A DNA stretch of 43,887 nt from UBA8290 sp964230965 (GTDB lineage Bacteria; Bacillota_I; Bacilli_A; Acholeplasmatales; Acholeplasmataceae). A program made the position numbers and the translations under genes. The stretch covers positions 1 to 43,887 of the forward strand of contig CAXRJA010000073.1 in the NCBI GenBank assembly GCA_964230965.1. Direction: 5' to 3'. Each line of letters starts with the position of its first letter. The stretch's first letter is position 1. The notes under the pieces are model-generated. The model made no database searches, had not been told where the DNA came from, and saw only the letters and a list, made by a program, of their open reading frames with translations. Positions 30,382 through 39,700 of the stretch are shown here, in pieces.

Positions 30382-31329
30382 TTAGTATTTTCTTTTAATC
30401 GATTTTATTTCATTGTAAAAAGCAACATAATTATCATAACGAGATTGCATGATTTGACCATTATCAAGCGCCTCTTTAATGCCACATGATGGTTCATGGA
30501 TGTGTACACAACTTTGAAATTTACATGTGGATTTATAGAGATTAAAATCCTTAAACGCGACAATAAGATCTTCAATATTAAAGTGTTCAAATGACAATTT
30601 TGAAAATCCAGGTGTATCTGCAATAAGACCACCATTTAAAGGATATAATTCAGTATGTCTTGTCGTATGCTTACCTCTACCCAAAGCTTTTGAGATTTCT
30701 TGAGTTGCAAGATTTAAATTTGGTATGAGACCATTTAATAAAGTCGATTTCCCAACCCCAGTTTGACCTGCAATCACAGACACGTGATTTTTGAGCATCT
30801 TAAGTAATGCATCTTTGTCTTCTAAAGTTTTTGCATTAAGACTCAAATACTTATATCCCATGTGTTTGTAGTAATCCAACTTAGCTGTCAAATCTTTGAC
30901 AGCTTTATCATCGACTTTGTCTGTCTTCGTTAAGATAATGATGATATCTAGATTATAACGCGATAAGATAGTTAAAAATTTATCTAATAATACAAAACTA
31001 AATTCAGGGGAAGTTGCTGAAAATACTAAAAATAATTGGTCTATATTTGCAATATCGGGTCTATATAAATCTGTTTTTCTAGGATGAATATCTTGAATGA
31101 CATAATGATCAGATACAAACGTATACGTCACGATATCACCGACTTTAGGTGAGATTTGTTGATGTTTTACTTCTTTTTTCGTTTTTGAAGAGACACTTTG
31201 ATAAAAAGAGGATGCACCATCCAATTCAATATATCTTAACTTCCCTCTCGCAATCGCTTCTATGAGTTTATTGTCATGCGTGAGTATCGTATATTGGTTG
31301 GAAATTTGTTTAATGATTTGCCCAATCAT
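30382..31329 (-). CDS. rsgA: Ribosome small subunit GTPase RsgA
   Basis: 315 residues from the ATG at 31329, which overlaps the rlmN stop (ATGA). GTPase that checks late 30S maturation. Circularly permuted motif order: G4 LTKTDKV, G1 AGQTGVGKST, G3 DTPGF, after an OB-fold start, then the C-terminal zinc knuckle with Cys at CKFQSC, His in VHIHEP and a last Cys in SCGI. Here rlmN precedes it directly; in Bacillus a phosphatase and a protein kinase gene lie between. Confidence 0.95.
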   Translation of the reverse strand: MIGQIIKQISNQYTILTHDNKLIEAIARGKLRYIELDGASSFYQSVSSKTKKEVKHQQISPKVGDIVTYTFVSDHYVIQDIHPRKTDLYRPDIANIDQLFLVFSATSPEFSFVLLDKFLTILSRYNLDIIIILTKTDKVDDKAVKDLTAKLDYYKHMGYKYLSLNAKTLEDKDALLKMLKNHVSVIAGQTGVGKSTLLNGLIPNLNLATQEISKALGRGKHTTRHTELYPLNGGLIADTPGFSKLSFEHFNIEDLIVAFKDFNLYKSTCKFQSCVHIHEPSCGIKEALDNGQIMQSRYDNYVAFYNEIKSIKRKY

Positions 31330-32357
31330 AGCATCTCTTTTTGCGCATGTTGAGAGCGCAGTTGTCCACATGCTGCATTAATATCATGTCCTTGTTCTTT
31401 TCTAAGCGTTACTTGTATTTTATGTTTTTTTAAGACATCATAAAATGCTTCCATACGTTCTCTTGAAGAACGTTTATAAGGGGCTTCAATCACTTGGTTG
31501 TATGGAATTAAGTTGACATAAGCATTCATACCTTTAATTTTATTAGCCAGTTCTACTGCCGTTTCTACACTATCATTAAGTTCATGAATCATAATATATT
31601 CAAATGTCACACGTCTATTTGTGATTTTTAAATATTCTCTAACAGCTTCTAACACGCGATCAACATTATATGTTTTATTAATTTTCATCAACGATGTACG
31701 AATTTCATTATTAGGCGCATGTAAACTGATCGCTAGATTCACTTGTATGCCAAGTTCAGCGAATGCTTTTATTTTAGGAACAATGCCAGATGTTGATACA
31801 GTAATATGTCTTGCACCGATGGACAATCCTTTAGGATCATTGACCGTTTTTAAAAACTGAGTAAGATGCTTATAATTATCAAAAGGTTCTCCAATACCCA
31901 TGACGACAATATATTGTATTTTTTCATTCAGTTGACGTTCTGTTTCAATAATTTGTGCAATAATTTCTCCTGCAGTTAAATCACGTTTCTTTAGAAGTTG
32001 TCCACTTGCACAAAAAGAACATCCGATATTACATCCCACTTGTGTGGTTACACAAATGGAATTTCCATAATGATGTTTCATTAAAACAGCTTCGATAAGA
32101 TGCCCATCATGAACAGAATATAATTGTTTTACAGTACCATCTCGGCTTACAGATTTTAATACAAAGTCTAAAGCATTCATTTTAAATGCTTCTTTTAATC
32201 CTTCAATGAGTGTCTGCGGGAGATTATGCATTTCTTCAAAAGTTGCTACTTTCATTTGATATAAAAAATGCCATATTTGTCTCGCCCGATAAGGTTTTTC
32301 ACCTTGAGAAACAACCCATTGTTCTAATTTTTCAAAACTCAAATCATATATGAGCAT
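31326..32357 (-). CDS. rlmN: Dual-specificity 23S rRNA/tRNA methyltransferase RlmN
   Basis: 343 residues. Radical SAM enzyme that makes 2-methyladenosine at A2503 of 23S rRNA and A37 of some tRNAs. Iron-sulfur motif CNIGCSFC with C109, C113, C116, the GEPFDNY SAM segment, and the C-terminal Cys at about 330 (DINAACGQL) that carries the methyl. Start has AGGA; seven bases after pheT. Probably part of the Phe T-box transcript. Confidence 0.96.
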   Translation of the reverse strand: MLIYDLSFEKLEQWVVSQGEKPYRARQIWHFLYQMKVATFEEMHNLPQTLIEGLKEAFKMNALDFVLKSVSRDGTVKQLYSVHDGHLIEAVLMKHHYGNSICVTTQVGCNIGCSFCASGQLLKKRDLTAGEIIAQIIETERQLNEKIQYIVVMGIGEPFDNYKHLTQFLKTVNDPKGLSIGARHITVSTSGIVPKIKAFAELGIQVNLAISLHAPNNEIRTSLMKINKTYNVDRVLEAVREYLKITNRRVTFEYIMIHELNDSVETAVELANKIKGMNAYVNLIPYNQVIEAPYKRSSRERMEAFYDVLKKHKIQVTLRKEQGHDINAACGQLRSQHAQKEML

Positions 32358-32364
32358 ACGTATC

Positions 32365-34719
32365 CTATCTTATTTCTAATTTTAGTTCAAATTGACAGCG
32401 ATGAATGACTTTTTTCATCAGTTTTTCTACATCATCATTCGTTAACGTTTTTTCATTGTCATTTAAAATCATTCTAAAGGCAACAGATTGATGACCTTCT
32501 TTCACATGTTCACCTTGATAAACATCAAAAACATAAACATCGACTAAATATTTTCTTAGTGTTTGTTGCATTAATTCTACCACATTTTTAACACTCATAT
32601 CTATCGGCATAATAAATGCAAGATCTCTTTCAACTGAAGGAAATTTAGAGATCGGTTGATATGTTTGCGTGTCATGTTTCATGACAATATCATCTAAATA
32701 TAGTGTTGCAGCATATACTTCTTTTAAATCATATTGTTTTAAGACATTTGGATGCAACGTACCAAAGTGTCCAACTTCTTTGTCCTCTACATATATCGTT
32801 GCTGTTTGATATGGATGATATACAGGATCATCATGTCTATCTTTTATCGAAAAGGCAACCCCTAGTTGTTCAAATATTCTACCAACAATTGCTTTAAGTG
32901 AATAAAATGAGGATGCAACACCATCTTTTTTAATGCGATTAAACATATACGTATCTTGCATCATAAGACTTAATCTGTTTTTTTCTTCAGTTTGAGAGAA
33001 GACATGACCGATTTCAAATAACTGGTGTAATGGTAATTGACGATTTACATTGTAGCTTAAAGTATCCAGCATGCCACCATATAGTGATTGTCTAAGAAGT
33101 TTTCTATCTTCACTTAATGGATACATTAATGTTACGTGTTCTCCTAATTGATGAAAAACTTTATATTCATTTAATTTTCTTAGTGAATATGTAATGACTT
33201 GTTGAAATCCAAGTGATGTAAGAAGATGTTCTAATTGTCGATTTTTTTTCTGCTCAATCGATAACTTACCTTCTAATGATGTTTTCAATGGTGTTGATGG
33301 AATCAAATCTAAACCATAAATTCGACCAACCTCTTCTACAATATCGGCTTCTATTGAAATATCATACCGATCATAAGGCACAACACATTGAATGTCATCA
33401 TCGTTTGATAAAGCAACTTCAAATCTTAAACGCATTAAATAATTAATAATCTCATCTTTGGAAAGCATTAAACCTAATGCTGAATTAATATGACGAATTG
33501 AAGTTTTCACAACTTTTTTATCAATATTTCGCGCATCTGATACAGTTTCACCAATAAGTGTCGCATCTGCAAGATCTAAGAGCAACTGTGTGGCGAGATC
33601 TAAACCTAACGCGACACGATCATATCCAACACCACGTTCAAAACGAAGTGAGGAATCACTTCTTAAATCAAGTCTTTTAGATGTTTCTAATATTGTTTTA
33701 GGATCGAATAACGCAGCTTCTAAAAATAAGGTGTCTGTTGTATTCGTTACCATAGTGTTTTCTAAACCCATGACACCAGCCAATGCTACTGGAAGCGTTC
33801 CATTAGAAATGACCAAATCAGAAGATAACAAGGTGCGTTCTTGACCATCTAATGTAACAACCTTTTCTTGGTCTTTTGCTTGTCTAATGATGATGTCATC
33901 TGATGTGAATTTAGAAGCATCAAATGTATGAAGTGGTGTCCCCATAAGTAACAATACATAATTTGTAATATCTACAACATTATTGATAGGTCTAATATCA
34001 TTATCTATGAGTAATGATTTTAACCACCAAGGAGACGCTTTAATCACAACATTTTCAAAAACACGTCCCATATATCTAGAACAAGCTCCACTTTGAATGG
34101 TGACTTTTTTGGTGTGTTTTTTTGATGAATTAAACGTATACTCAGGTACTTGTACTTTCATATTTAACATTGCTGAGAGATCATAAGCATATCCTAAAAC
34201 AGAGAGTAAATCACCTCGGTTTGGTGTGAGTCCTAATTCCATTTTAAACCCAACTTGTCCTAACGCTTCATACCCAGAGTAGCCAGGTTGGAAATCTTCA
34301 TTAAAATAATATATCCCATCTTTAAATGCTTCTGGGATAACTTTATCAGAAAATCCCAATTCTTTGAGTGAACAAATCATACCTTTAGATTGTTCTCCTC
34401 GTATTACTGCTTCTTTGATTTCAAAGTTACCCGGTAAAATCGCACCTACTTTTGCGACGATGACTGTTTGCCCAGCATCGACATTTTTAGCACCACATAC
34501 AATATTTAAAATGTCGTCATGACCAACATCCACAGTTGTTAAATTTAAATGATCAGAATTTGGATGATCAACTTTTGTAAGTACTTTACCAACGACGACA
34601 AAAGGATCATCTGATCTGATTTCGAATGATTCAATTTCGGTGATTTTTTGATTAGTTATGGCTTCAATATGTTGCGGTGTCTTTATGAAATTTTCTAGTG
34701 CTTTTTGTGTAATAACCAT
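32365..34719 (-). CDS. pheT: Phenylalanyl-tRNA synthetase beta subunit
   Basis: 784 residues. Forms the tetramer with PheS and carries tRNA-binding and editing domains. N-terminal EMAP-like domain (VVVGKVLTKVDHPNSDHLNL), B3/B4 editing part (GVMGLENT), B5, and the C-terminal anticodon-binding fold with SKFPSVERDLAFI. One base separates it from pheS (TGAgATG), with an AAGGGGG ribosome binding site inside pheS. Confidence 0.97.
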   Translation of the reverse strand: MVITQKALENFIKTPQHIEAITNQKITEIESFEIRSDDPFVVVGKVLTKVDHPNSDHLNLTTVDVGHDDILNIVCGAKNVDAGQTVIVAKVGAILPGNFEIKEAVIRGEQSKGMICSLKELGFSDKVIPEAFKDGIYYFNEDFQPGYSGYEALGQVGFKMELGLTPNRGDLLSVLGYAYDLSAMLNMKVQVPEYTFNSSKKHTKKVTIQSGACSRYMGRVFENVVIKASPWWLKSLLIDNDIRPINNVVDITNYVLLLMGTPLHTFDASKFTSDDIIIRQAKDQEKVVTLDGQERTLLSSDLVISNGTLPVALAGVMGLENTMVTNTTDTLFLEAALFDPKTILETSKRLDLRSDSSLRFERGVGYDRVALGLDLATQLLLDLADATLIGETVSDARNIDKKVVKTSIRHINSALGLMLSKDEIINYLMRLRFEVALSNDDDIQCVVPYDRYDISIEADIVEEVGRIYGLDLIPSTPLKTSLEGKLSIEQKKNRQLEHLLTSLGFQQVITYSLRKLNEYKVFHQLGEHVTLMYPLSEDRKLLRQSLYGGMLDTLSYNVNRQLPLHQLFEIGHVFSQTEEKNRLSLMMQDTYMFNRIKKDGVASSFYSLKAIVGRIFEQLGVAFSIKDRHDDPVYHPYQTATIYVEDKEVGHFGTLHPNVLKQYDLKEVYAATLYLDDIVMKHDTQTYQPISKFPSVERDLAFIMPIDMSVKNVVELMQQTLRKYLVDVYVFDVYQGEHVKEGHQSVAFRMILNDNEKTLTNDDVEKLMKKVIHRCQFELKLEIR

Positions 34720-34720
34720 C

Positions 34721-35722
34721 TCACAAAACCCCCTTAAATTGATCTAAAAATCGTTTATCATTAATATAAAAGTGTCTAATGTCATCAATGAAGTATTTTA
34801 GTATTGCAATACGTTCGACACCAATCCCAAAAGCAAAACCTCTCTTTTGATTTGGATCAAAATTTGCCATTGATAATACGTTAGGATGAACCATCCCAGC
34901 ACCTAATACTTCAATCCAAATTGGTGTTCCATCTGACTTTACAAAAGATACATCAACTTCAACAGAAGGTTCAGTGAAAGGAAAATAGGATGGTCTTAAA
35001 CGGATTTGTCTTTCAGGTCCAAAAATATGTTTTGCCATCTCTAATAAAATACCTTTTAAATGAGAAAAATTCACATCATTTGAGACGTATAACCCTTCAA
35101 TTTGCATGAATTGATGGCTATGCGTTGGGTCATCATCATCTCGTCTGTAAACTTTACCTGGACAAATAATCGCAAGATCTTGACCATTAGCATCTAACAT
35201 TGAACGTGCTTGCACGGGGGATGTATGGGTACGAAGTAACCTTTCAGGATCAACATAAAAAGAATCTTGCATCGCGCGCGCAGGATGCCCTTTTGCTAAA
35301 TTCATCATCTCAAAATTAAAGTGATCTGTTTCAAGTTCTGGTCCTTCAGCAACCGTAAAACCTTTCCCAATAAAGAAATCTTCTACATCACGGATGACTT
35401 GTATTAATGGGTGTAAGTATCCTTTTGGCAATGCCACTTCATCTAGATGAATATCGACTTTTTCTTGTTTTAATTTTTCTTCAAGCGCAGCATTTTCTAA
35501 TAGACTTTTTTTATCAGATAATGCCTGTTCAATTTCTAGTTTCAATTGATTGACGTTTTCTCCAAAAGTTTTTCTTTCTTGTGGATCCATATCTTTCAAT
35601 TGTTTCATAAGTTCTGAAACAGCACCTTTTTTAGACAAAAAGGCGATACGAATGTTTTCTAATGTCACCAAATCATTCGCTGTTTCAATTTGCTTTAAAG
35701 CATTTATTTTAATCTTTTCCAT
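34721..35722 (-). CDS. pheS: Phenylalanyl-tRNA synthetase alpha subunit
   Basis: 333 residues. Catalytic class II subunit with an N-terminal coiled coil (about 1-85). Motifs: HPARAMQDSFYVD, LLRTHTSPVQARSM, YRRDDDDPTHSHQFMQIEG and the final GFAFGIGVERIAILKY. GGAGG five bases before the start, immediately after the T-box terminator. Confidence 0.97.
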   Translation of the reverse strand: MEKIKINALKQIETANDLVTLENIRIAFLSKKGAVSELMKQLKDMDPQERKTFGENVNQLKLEIEQALSDKKSLLENAALEEKLKQEKVDIHLDEVALPKGYLHPLIQVIRDVEDFFIGKGFTVAEGPELETDHFNFEMMNLAKGHPARAMQDSFYVDPERLLRTHTSPVQARSMLDANGQDLAIICPGKVYRRDDDDPTHSHQFMQIEGLYVSNDVNFSHLKGILLEMAKHIFGPERQIRLRPSYFPFTEPSVEVDVSFVKSDGTPIWIEVLGAGMVHPNVLSMANFDPNQKRGFAFGIGVERIAILKYFIDDIRHFYINDKRFLDQFKGVL

Positions 35723-35736
35723 AATTCCTCCATATA

Positions 35737-35771
35737 TAAAAAAATCCTTAGACCGAAAAACGATCTAAGGA
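35737..35771 (-). terminator. T-box terminator
   Basis: Stem TCCTTAGA/TCTAAGGA extended by two pairs around a mismatch, then seven T on minus. Alternative pairing with the T-box core would give the antiterminator. Confidence 0.9.
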
Positions 35772-35950
35772 CGCCATAGACGCGGTACCACCTTAGTTCC
35801 AGTGAAATGTCACTAGCACTCTATGTGTCTTTAACGCAGACATACGGGTGTGATTAGCACCTCTCCAAGCTGAAATTCATCATGAGTTTGACGTTTTTTC
35901 ACCACCCAAACGCTCTCTAAACAAACTCGATTGATTACTGAGGCTCTTCT
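35737..35950 (-). promoter_or_regulatory. T-box leader controlling pheST and downstream genes
   Basis: The 243 bases between the Bax-inhibitor-like gene and pheS carry a T-box riboswitch. The T-box core AAGGTGGTACCGCG is at 35794-35781 on minus. Upstream is stem I with AGAGAG and GGTGGTG elements, a GAGTTTG/CAAACTC pairing and a TTC (Phe) specifier at about 35874-35872. The terminator is at 35737-35771. Uncharged tRNA-Phe would pair with the T-box and prevent termination. Its promoter is not clear and may lie in the end of the upstream gene. Confidence 0.92.
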
Positions 35951-35965
35951 ACGATTTAATTTCTT

Positions 35966-36694
35966 TTACTTGCGACTACTTGCAACAATCATGATGAGAC
36001 GTAATATTTCGATGTACAACCATACGATGGTGACCATTAACCCTAATGCTACCATCCATTCATATTTCTTATCTGCACCACTTGATACAATCACTTCTGC
36101 ACGGTCAAAATCTAATGTTAACATCAGTGCACCATAAACAATTAAAAAGACACTAATACCAATCGCAAGACCGATACTATTCCCAAAAATTGCATTCATA
36201 TCAACAAAGAGTGACATGAGTCCAAACCCGATAAAGAAAAATAAAATTCCAAATAACACTGCATACATGATTTTTCTAAATCTCGTTGTGACGCGAATGA
36301 TTCTTGAAGAATATAGAAATAACATCACAAAGAATATCGCGGTTGTTGCAATAATTGCAGCATATGGTGCACCTGGTACAAATGTATGAGCAACAAGTGT
36401 AATCATTGCAAGTAATACACCTTCAGCTGCTGCATATACAATACTCATTGGCATCGCTAACGAAGGCACAAATGTTGCAATTAAAACAGCGATTATCGCA
36501 ACAATCATGGATCCAACTAATAAACTCATGAATGTTTCTGCAGGCAAACTTGTAATTGCATAAAAACCTGTAAGCACTGCAATACCTAATAAAATAAATG
36601 TTTTTAATGTAATGCCTCTATATGATGCTGCTTCAGTTGATGAATACGATGCTGAACGCTCTATATTGGCAAAAACTGGATTTGATGAACGCAT
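35966..36694 (-). CDS. Bax inhibitor-1/YccA-family membrane protein
   Basis: 242 residues with a polar N-terminus (about 30) and seven hydrophobic segments, the TMBIM topology. The LTLDFDRAEVIV and KKYEWMVALGLMVTIVWLYIEILRL stretches belong to the larger bacterial Bax-inhibitor-like family (PF12811 type). Relatives such as YetJ are pH-dependent calcium leak channels; the role here is unknown. GGAGGG before the ATG. Own promoter overlaps the end of polC. Confidence 0.9.
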   Translation of the reverse strand: MRSSNPVFANIERSASYSSTEAASYRGITLKTFILLGIAVLTGFYAITSLPAETFMSLLVGSMIVAIIAVLIATFVPSLAMPMSIVYAAAEGVLLAMITLVAHTFVPGAPYAAIIATTAIFFVMLFLYSSRIIRVTTRFRKIMYAVLFGILFFFIGFGLMSLFVDMNAIFGNSIGLAIGISVFLIVYGALMLTLDFDRAEVIVSSGADKKYEWMVALGLMVTIVWLYIEILRLIMIVASSRK

Positions 36695-36720
36695 ATTTTT
36701 CCCTCCTAAATCACAAGAAT

Positions 36721-36749
36721 ATTATATAGTAAAGCAACTTAAAGTGCAA
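36721..36749 (-). promoter_or_regulatory. Promoter of the Bax-inhibitor-like gene
   Basis: Minus strand TTGCAC (36744-36749), 17-base spacer, TATAAT (36721-36726); the polC stop (36739-36741) lies in the spacer. Confidence 0.6.
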
Positions 36750-39700
36750 ACAATCCTTGTTCTTTTTCATCATTTTCGATAATGAGCTCATCGAATGCAC
36801 CATATGATTCCATTTTTGCAAAAACAGTTTGATTGATCTTCGTTCTAAGTTTGATATCTTCTTTAGAAGAAAATACTCTTGATGTTCTTGTATCAACGAT
36901 ACCATTTGCAACGTTTTCACCAAGACCATCAATTGAAATAAATGGCATTCTTAAAGCATCATCTTCCATTATAAACGTTTTTGCATCCGAGCAATTAATG
37001 TCTACTTTTTTAAAATGAAATCCTCTTAAACTCATTTCATACGCCACTTGTAATGTTGTAAGTATTGATTGTTCATTTACCGTCAAGTAATTTTTTGCAA
37101 GTAATTCTTTAATGCCATTTTTTAACGCAACTGGCCCCGCAATCATTTTTTCATAATCAAATTTATCGACACGTTTTGAAAAATAAGCACTGTAAAATAA
37201 TAGCGGATCATGAATTTTAAACCATGCAATACGTAAAGCCATGATGACATACGCTGTTGCATGTGCTTTAGGAAACATGTACTTAATTTGTTGACAAGAC
37301 CAAATATACCATTCTGGTACACCTGCAAGTCTCATCTCAGATTCATACGTGAGCCAAGTACTTGGATCTTTAGAGGGTTTTCCTTTTCTTACAAATTCCA
37401 TGATTTCAAATGCACGTAATGGTTCTAGTCCAAAGTCAATTAACTGAACCATAATATCATCTCGACACCCAATGATTTGATCAATATCCACTCTACCGTG
37501 CGATGTTGATCCTCTCACAAGATCTTGAGCATTTTTTAACCAAACATCTGTCCCGTGTGATAATCCTGACACTTTAACAAGTCCTGCAAATGTTTTAGGT
37601 TTAATATCTGATAACATTTGTCTTGTAAATTGTGTGTTAAATTCAGGTATCGCAAAGGATGCAATATCACTCATGAGATCATCTTTTGATACTCCGATAA
37701 TATTGGTTTCATAAAACATCTTCATCACATCTTTATCATCGAGAGGAATATCTTTTGCATCAGTAAAAGGATATTTGTCAGGATAACGTTTGACATGATC
37801 CATAAAAAATTTAATCATCGTAGGATCATCATGACCCAAGATATCAAGTTTTAATAAATTAGATTCAAATGCATGATAATCATAATGTGTTGTATACCAA
37901 ACATTATCAGTATTATTAGCTGGATATTGAATTGGCGTCACATCATAAATATCATATCCATCTGGTACAACTATAATTCCTCCTGGATGCTGTCCAGTGG
38001 AACGTTTAACACCCTCTATTTTTTTAGCCAAACGTTCAATTTGAGCTGGTCTTTTCTCTATGTGATGATCTTCTAAATAACCTTTGACATACCCGAAGGC
38101 ATTTCGTTCTGCGATGGTTTGTATGGTGCCAGCACGATAAGCTTGATTTTCTCCTACTAATAGTTTGACATAATCATGTGCTTTGGATTGATATTCTCCA
38201 CTGAAATTCAAATCAATATCAGGTATTTTATCGCCATTAAATCCTAAAAAAGTTTCAAAAGGAATATCATGACCGTCTTTGATTAATTTTGATTGACAAA
38301 TCGGACAATTGGCATCGGGTAAATCATATCCAGCGTAAACATTTTCAAACAATGTTTGAAAGTCCTCTTCGTGTGGTTGATATCCATCATTTTGATATCC
38401 TTCCTCAGTAAGTTTAAATGCTGTAAAATGACCTTCTTTGCATCGATAATGCGGCTTTAATGGATTTACTTCTGTAATATTGAGTAATGTTGCAACTAAA
38501 GAAGATCCTACAGATCCTCTTGATCCAACTAAATACCCTTCTTCTAAAGAGTTTTTGACAAGCAAATGCGACATATAGTAGATTGAAGCAAATTGATTCT
38601 CAATGATGTTTTTTAATTCTCGATCAACACGTCTTGAAACGATTGGATGCAATGTATCTCCATATTGTTTTTTCGTTTCTTGTTTTACAAGTCTTTTAAC
38701 TTCAGCCTCAATACTAGGTATTTGAATGTTTTCACTAAATGCATCATCTTGGATCGCTAAAAGACCACTCGGGAATAATTGAATTGTATCAATATGACGA
38801 TTTAACCTATGCGTTTCTTCGACTACAATACGCTCTGCATCAACACCTAAAAAAGCAAAGGCGTGTAACATTTCATTGGTTGTTTTAAAGTGAAGCTTAG
38901 GTTTCACTTGGTATCTTTTTAAATCATGAATACCTCCACCCACTTGAGGTGTGGAAATATAAATGTCACGATACATGTGATCTTCAGGATGTAAATAATG
39001 CACATCCCCTGTTGCAATTACTGGTATAGATAGTTTCGTTGCTGTATCAACAATCTTTTTAATAGTTGCTTCAATGATTTCTTTGCCACCCTCACCAATT
39101 TGATCGATGATGTGCAAATAACTTTCAGGAGGTTGAACTTCAACATAGTCATAAAACCTCATGACTTCTTCAAGTTTTTCTGAGGATTTATTGAGTGCTG
39201 TTTCAAACACTTCTCCTTTGTAACATCCTGACCCTATGAGTAATCCATCTCTATACATATCTACGATTTGTTTAGATGTTCTTGCGCCTTTATGATAAAA
39301 AGTTGTAAGAGCATGAGACACAATCTTGTATAAATTTTTGAGTCCTTTTTGTTCTTTAACTAAAATATTTAAATGAAAAGGAATCATGAGTTGATAGTAA
39401 TGTTCCACTTGATTCATCTTGAAGTAATCAGAAATCGTAGTATACCCTTTTTTAGAGAGTTCCTGCATCATCAATATCCAAATCTCTGCAGTAACTCTTG
39501 CATCATCTTCAGCTCTATGGTGGGCTTCTTGTTTAATCTTAAAATGTTTTGCAACAGCTTTTAAATTAAATGATTTTAATACATCTGAATAGTGCAATCT
39601 TGCAAGCAATAATGTATCTAAAAATCCTTTATAGGTAATTGTAAGATGATTTCTAGAAGCTTTTGCTTCAATAAAATCAATATCAAATGTTGCGTTATGC

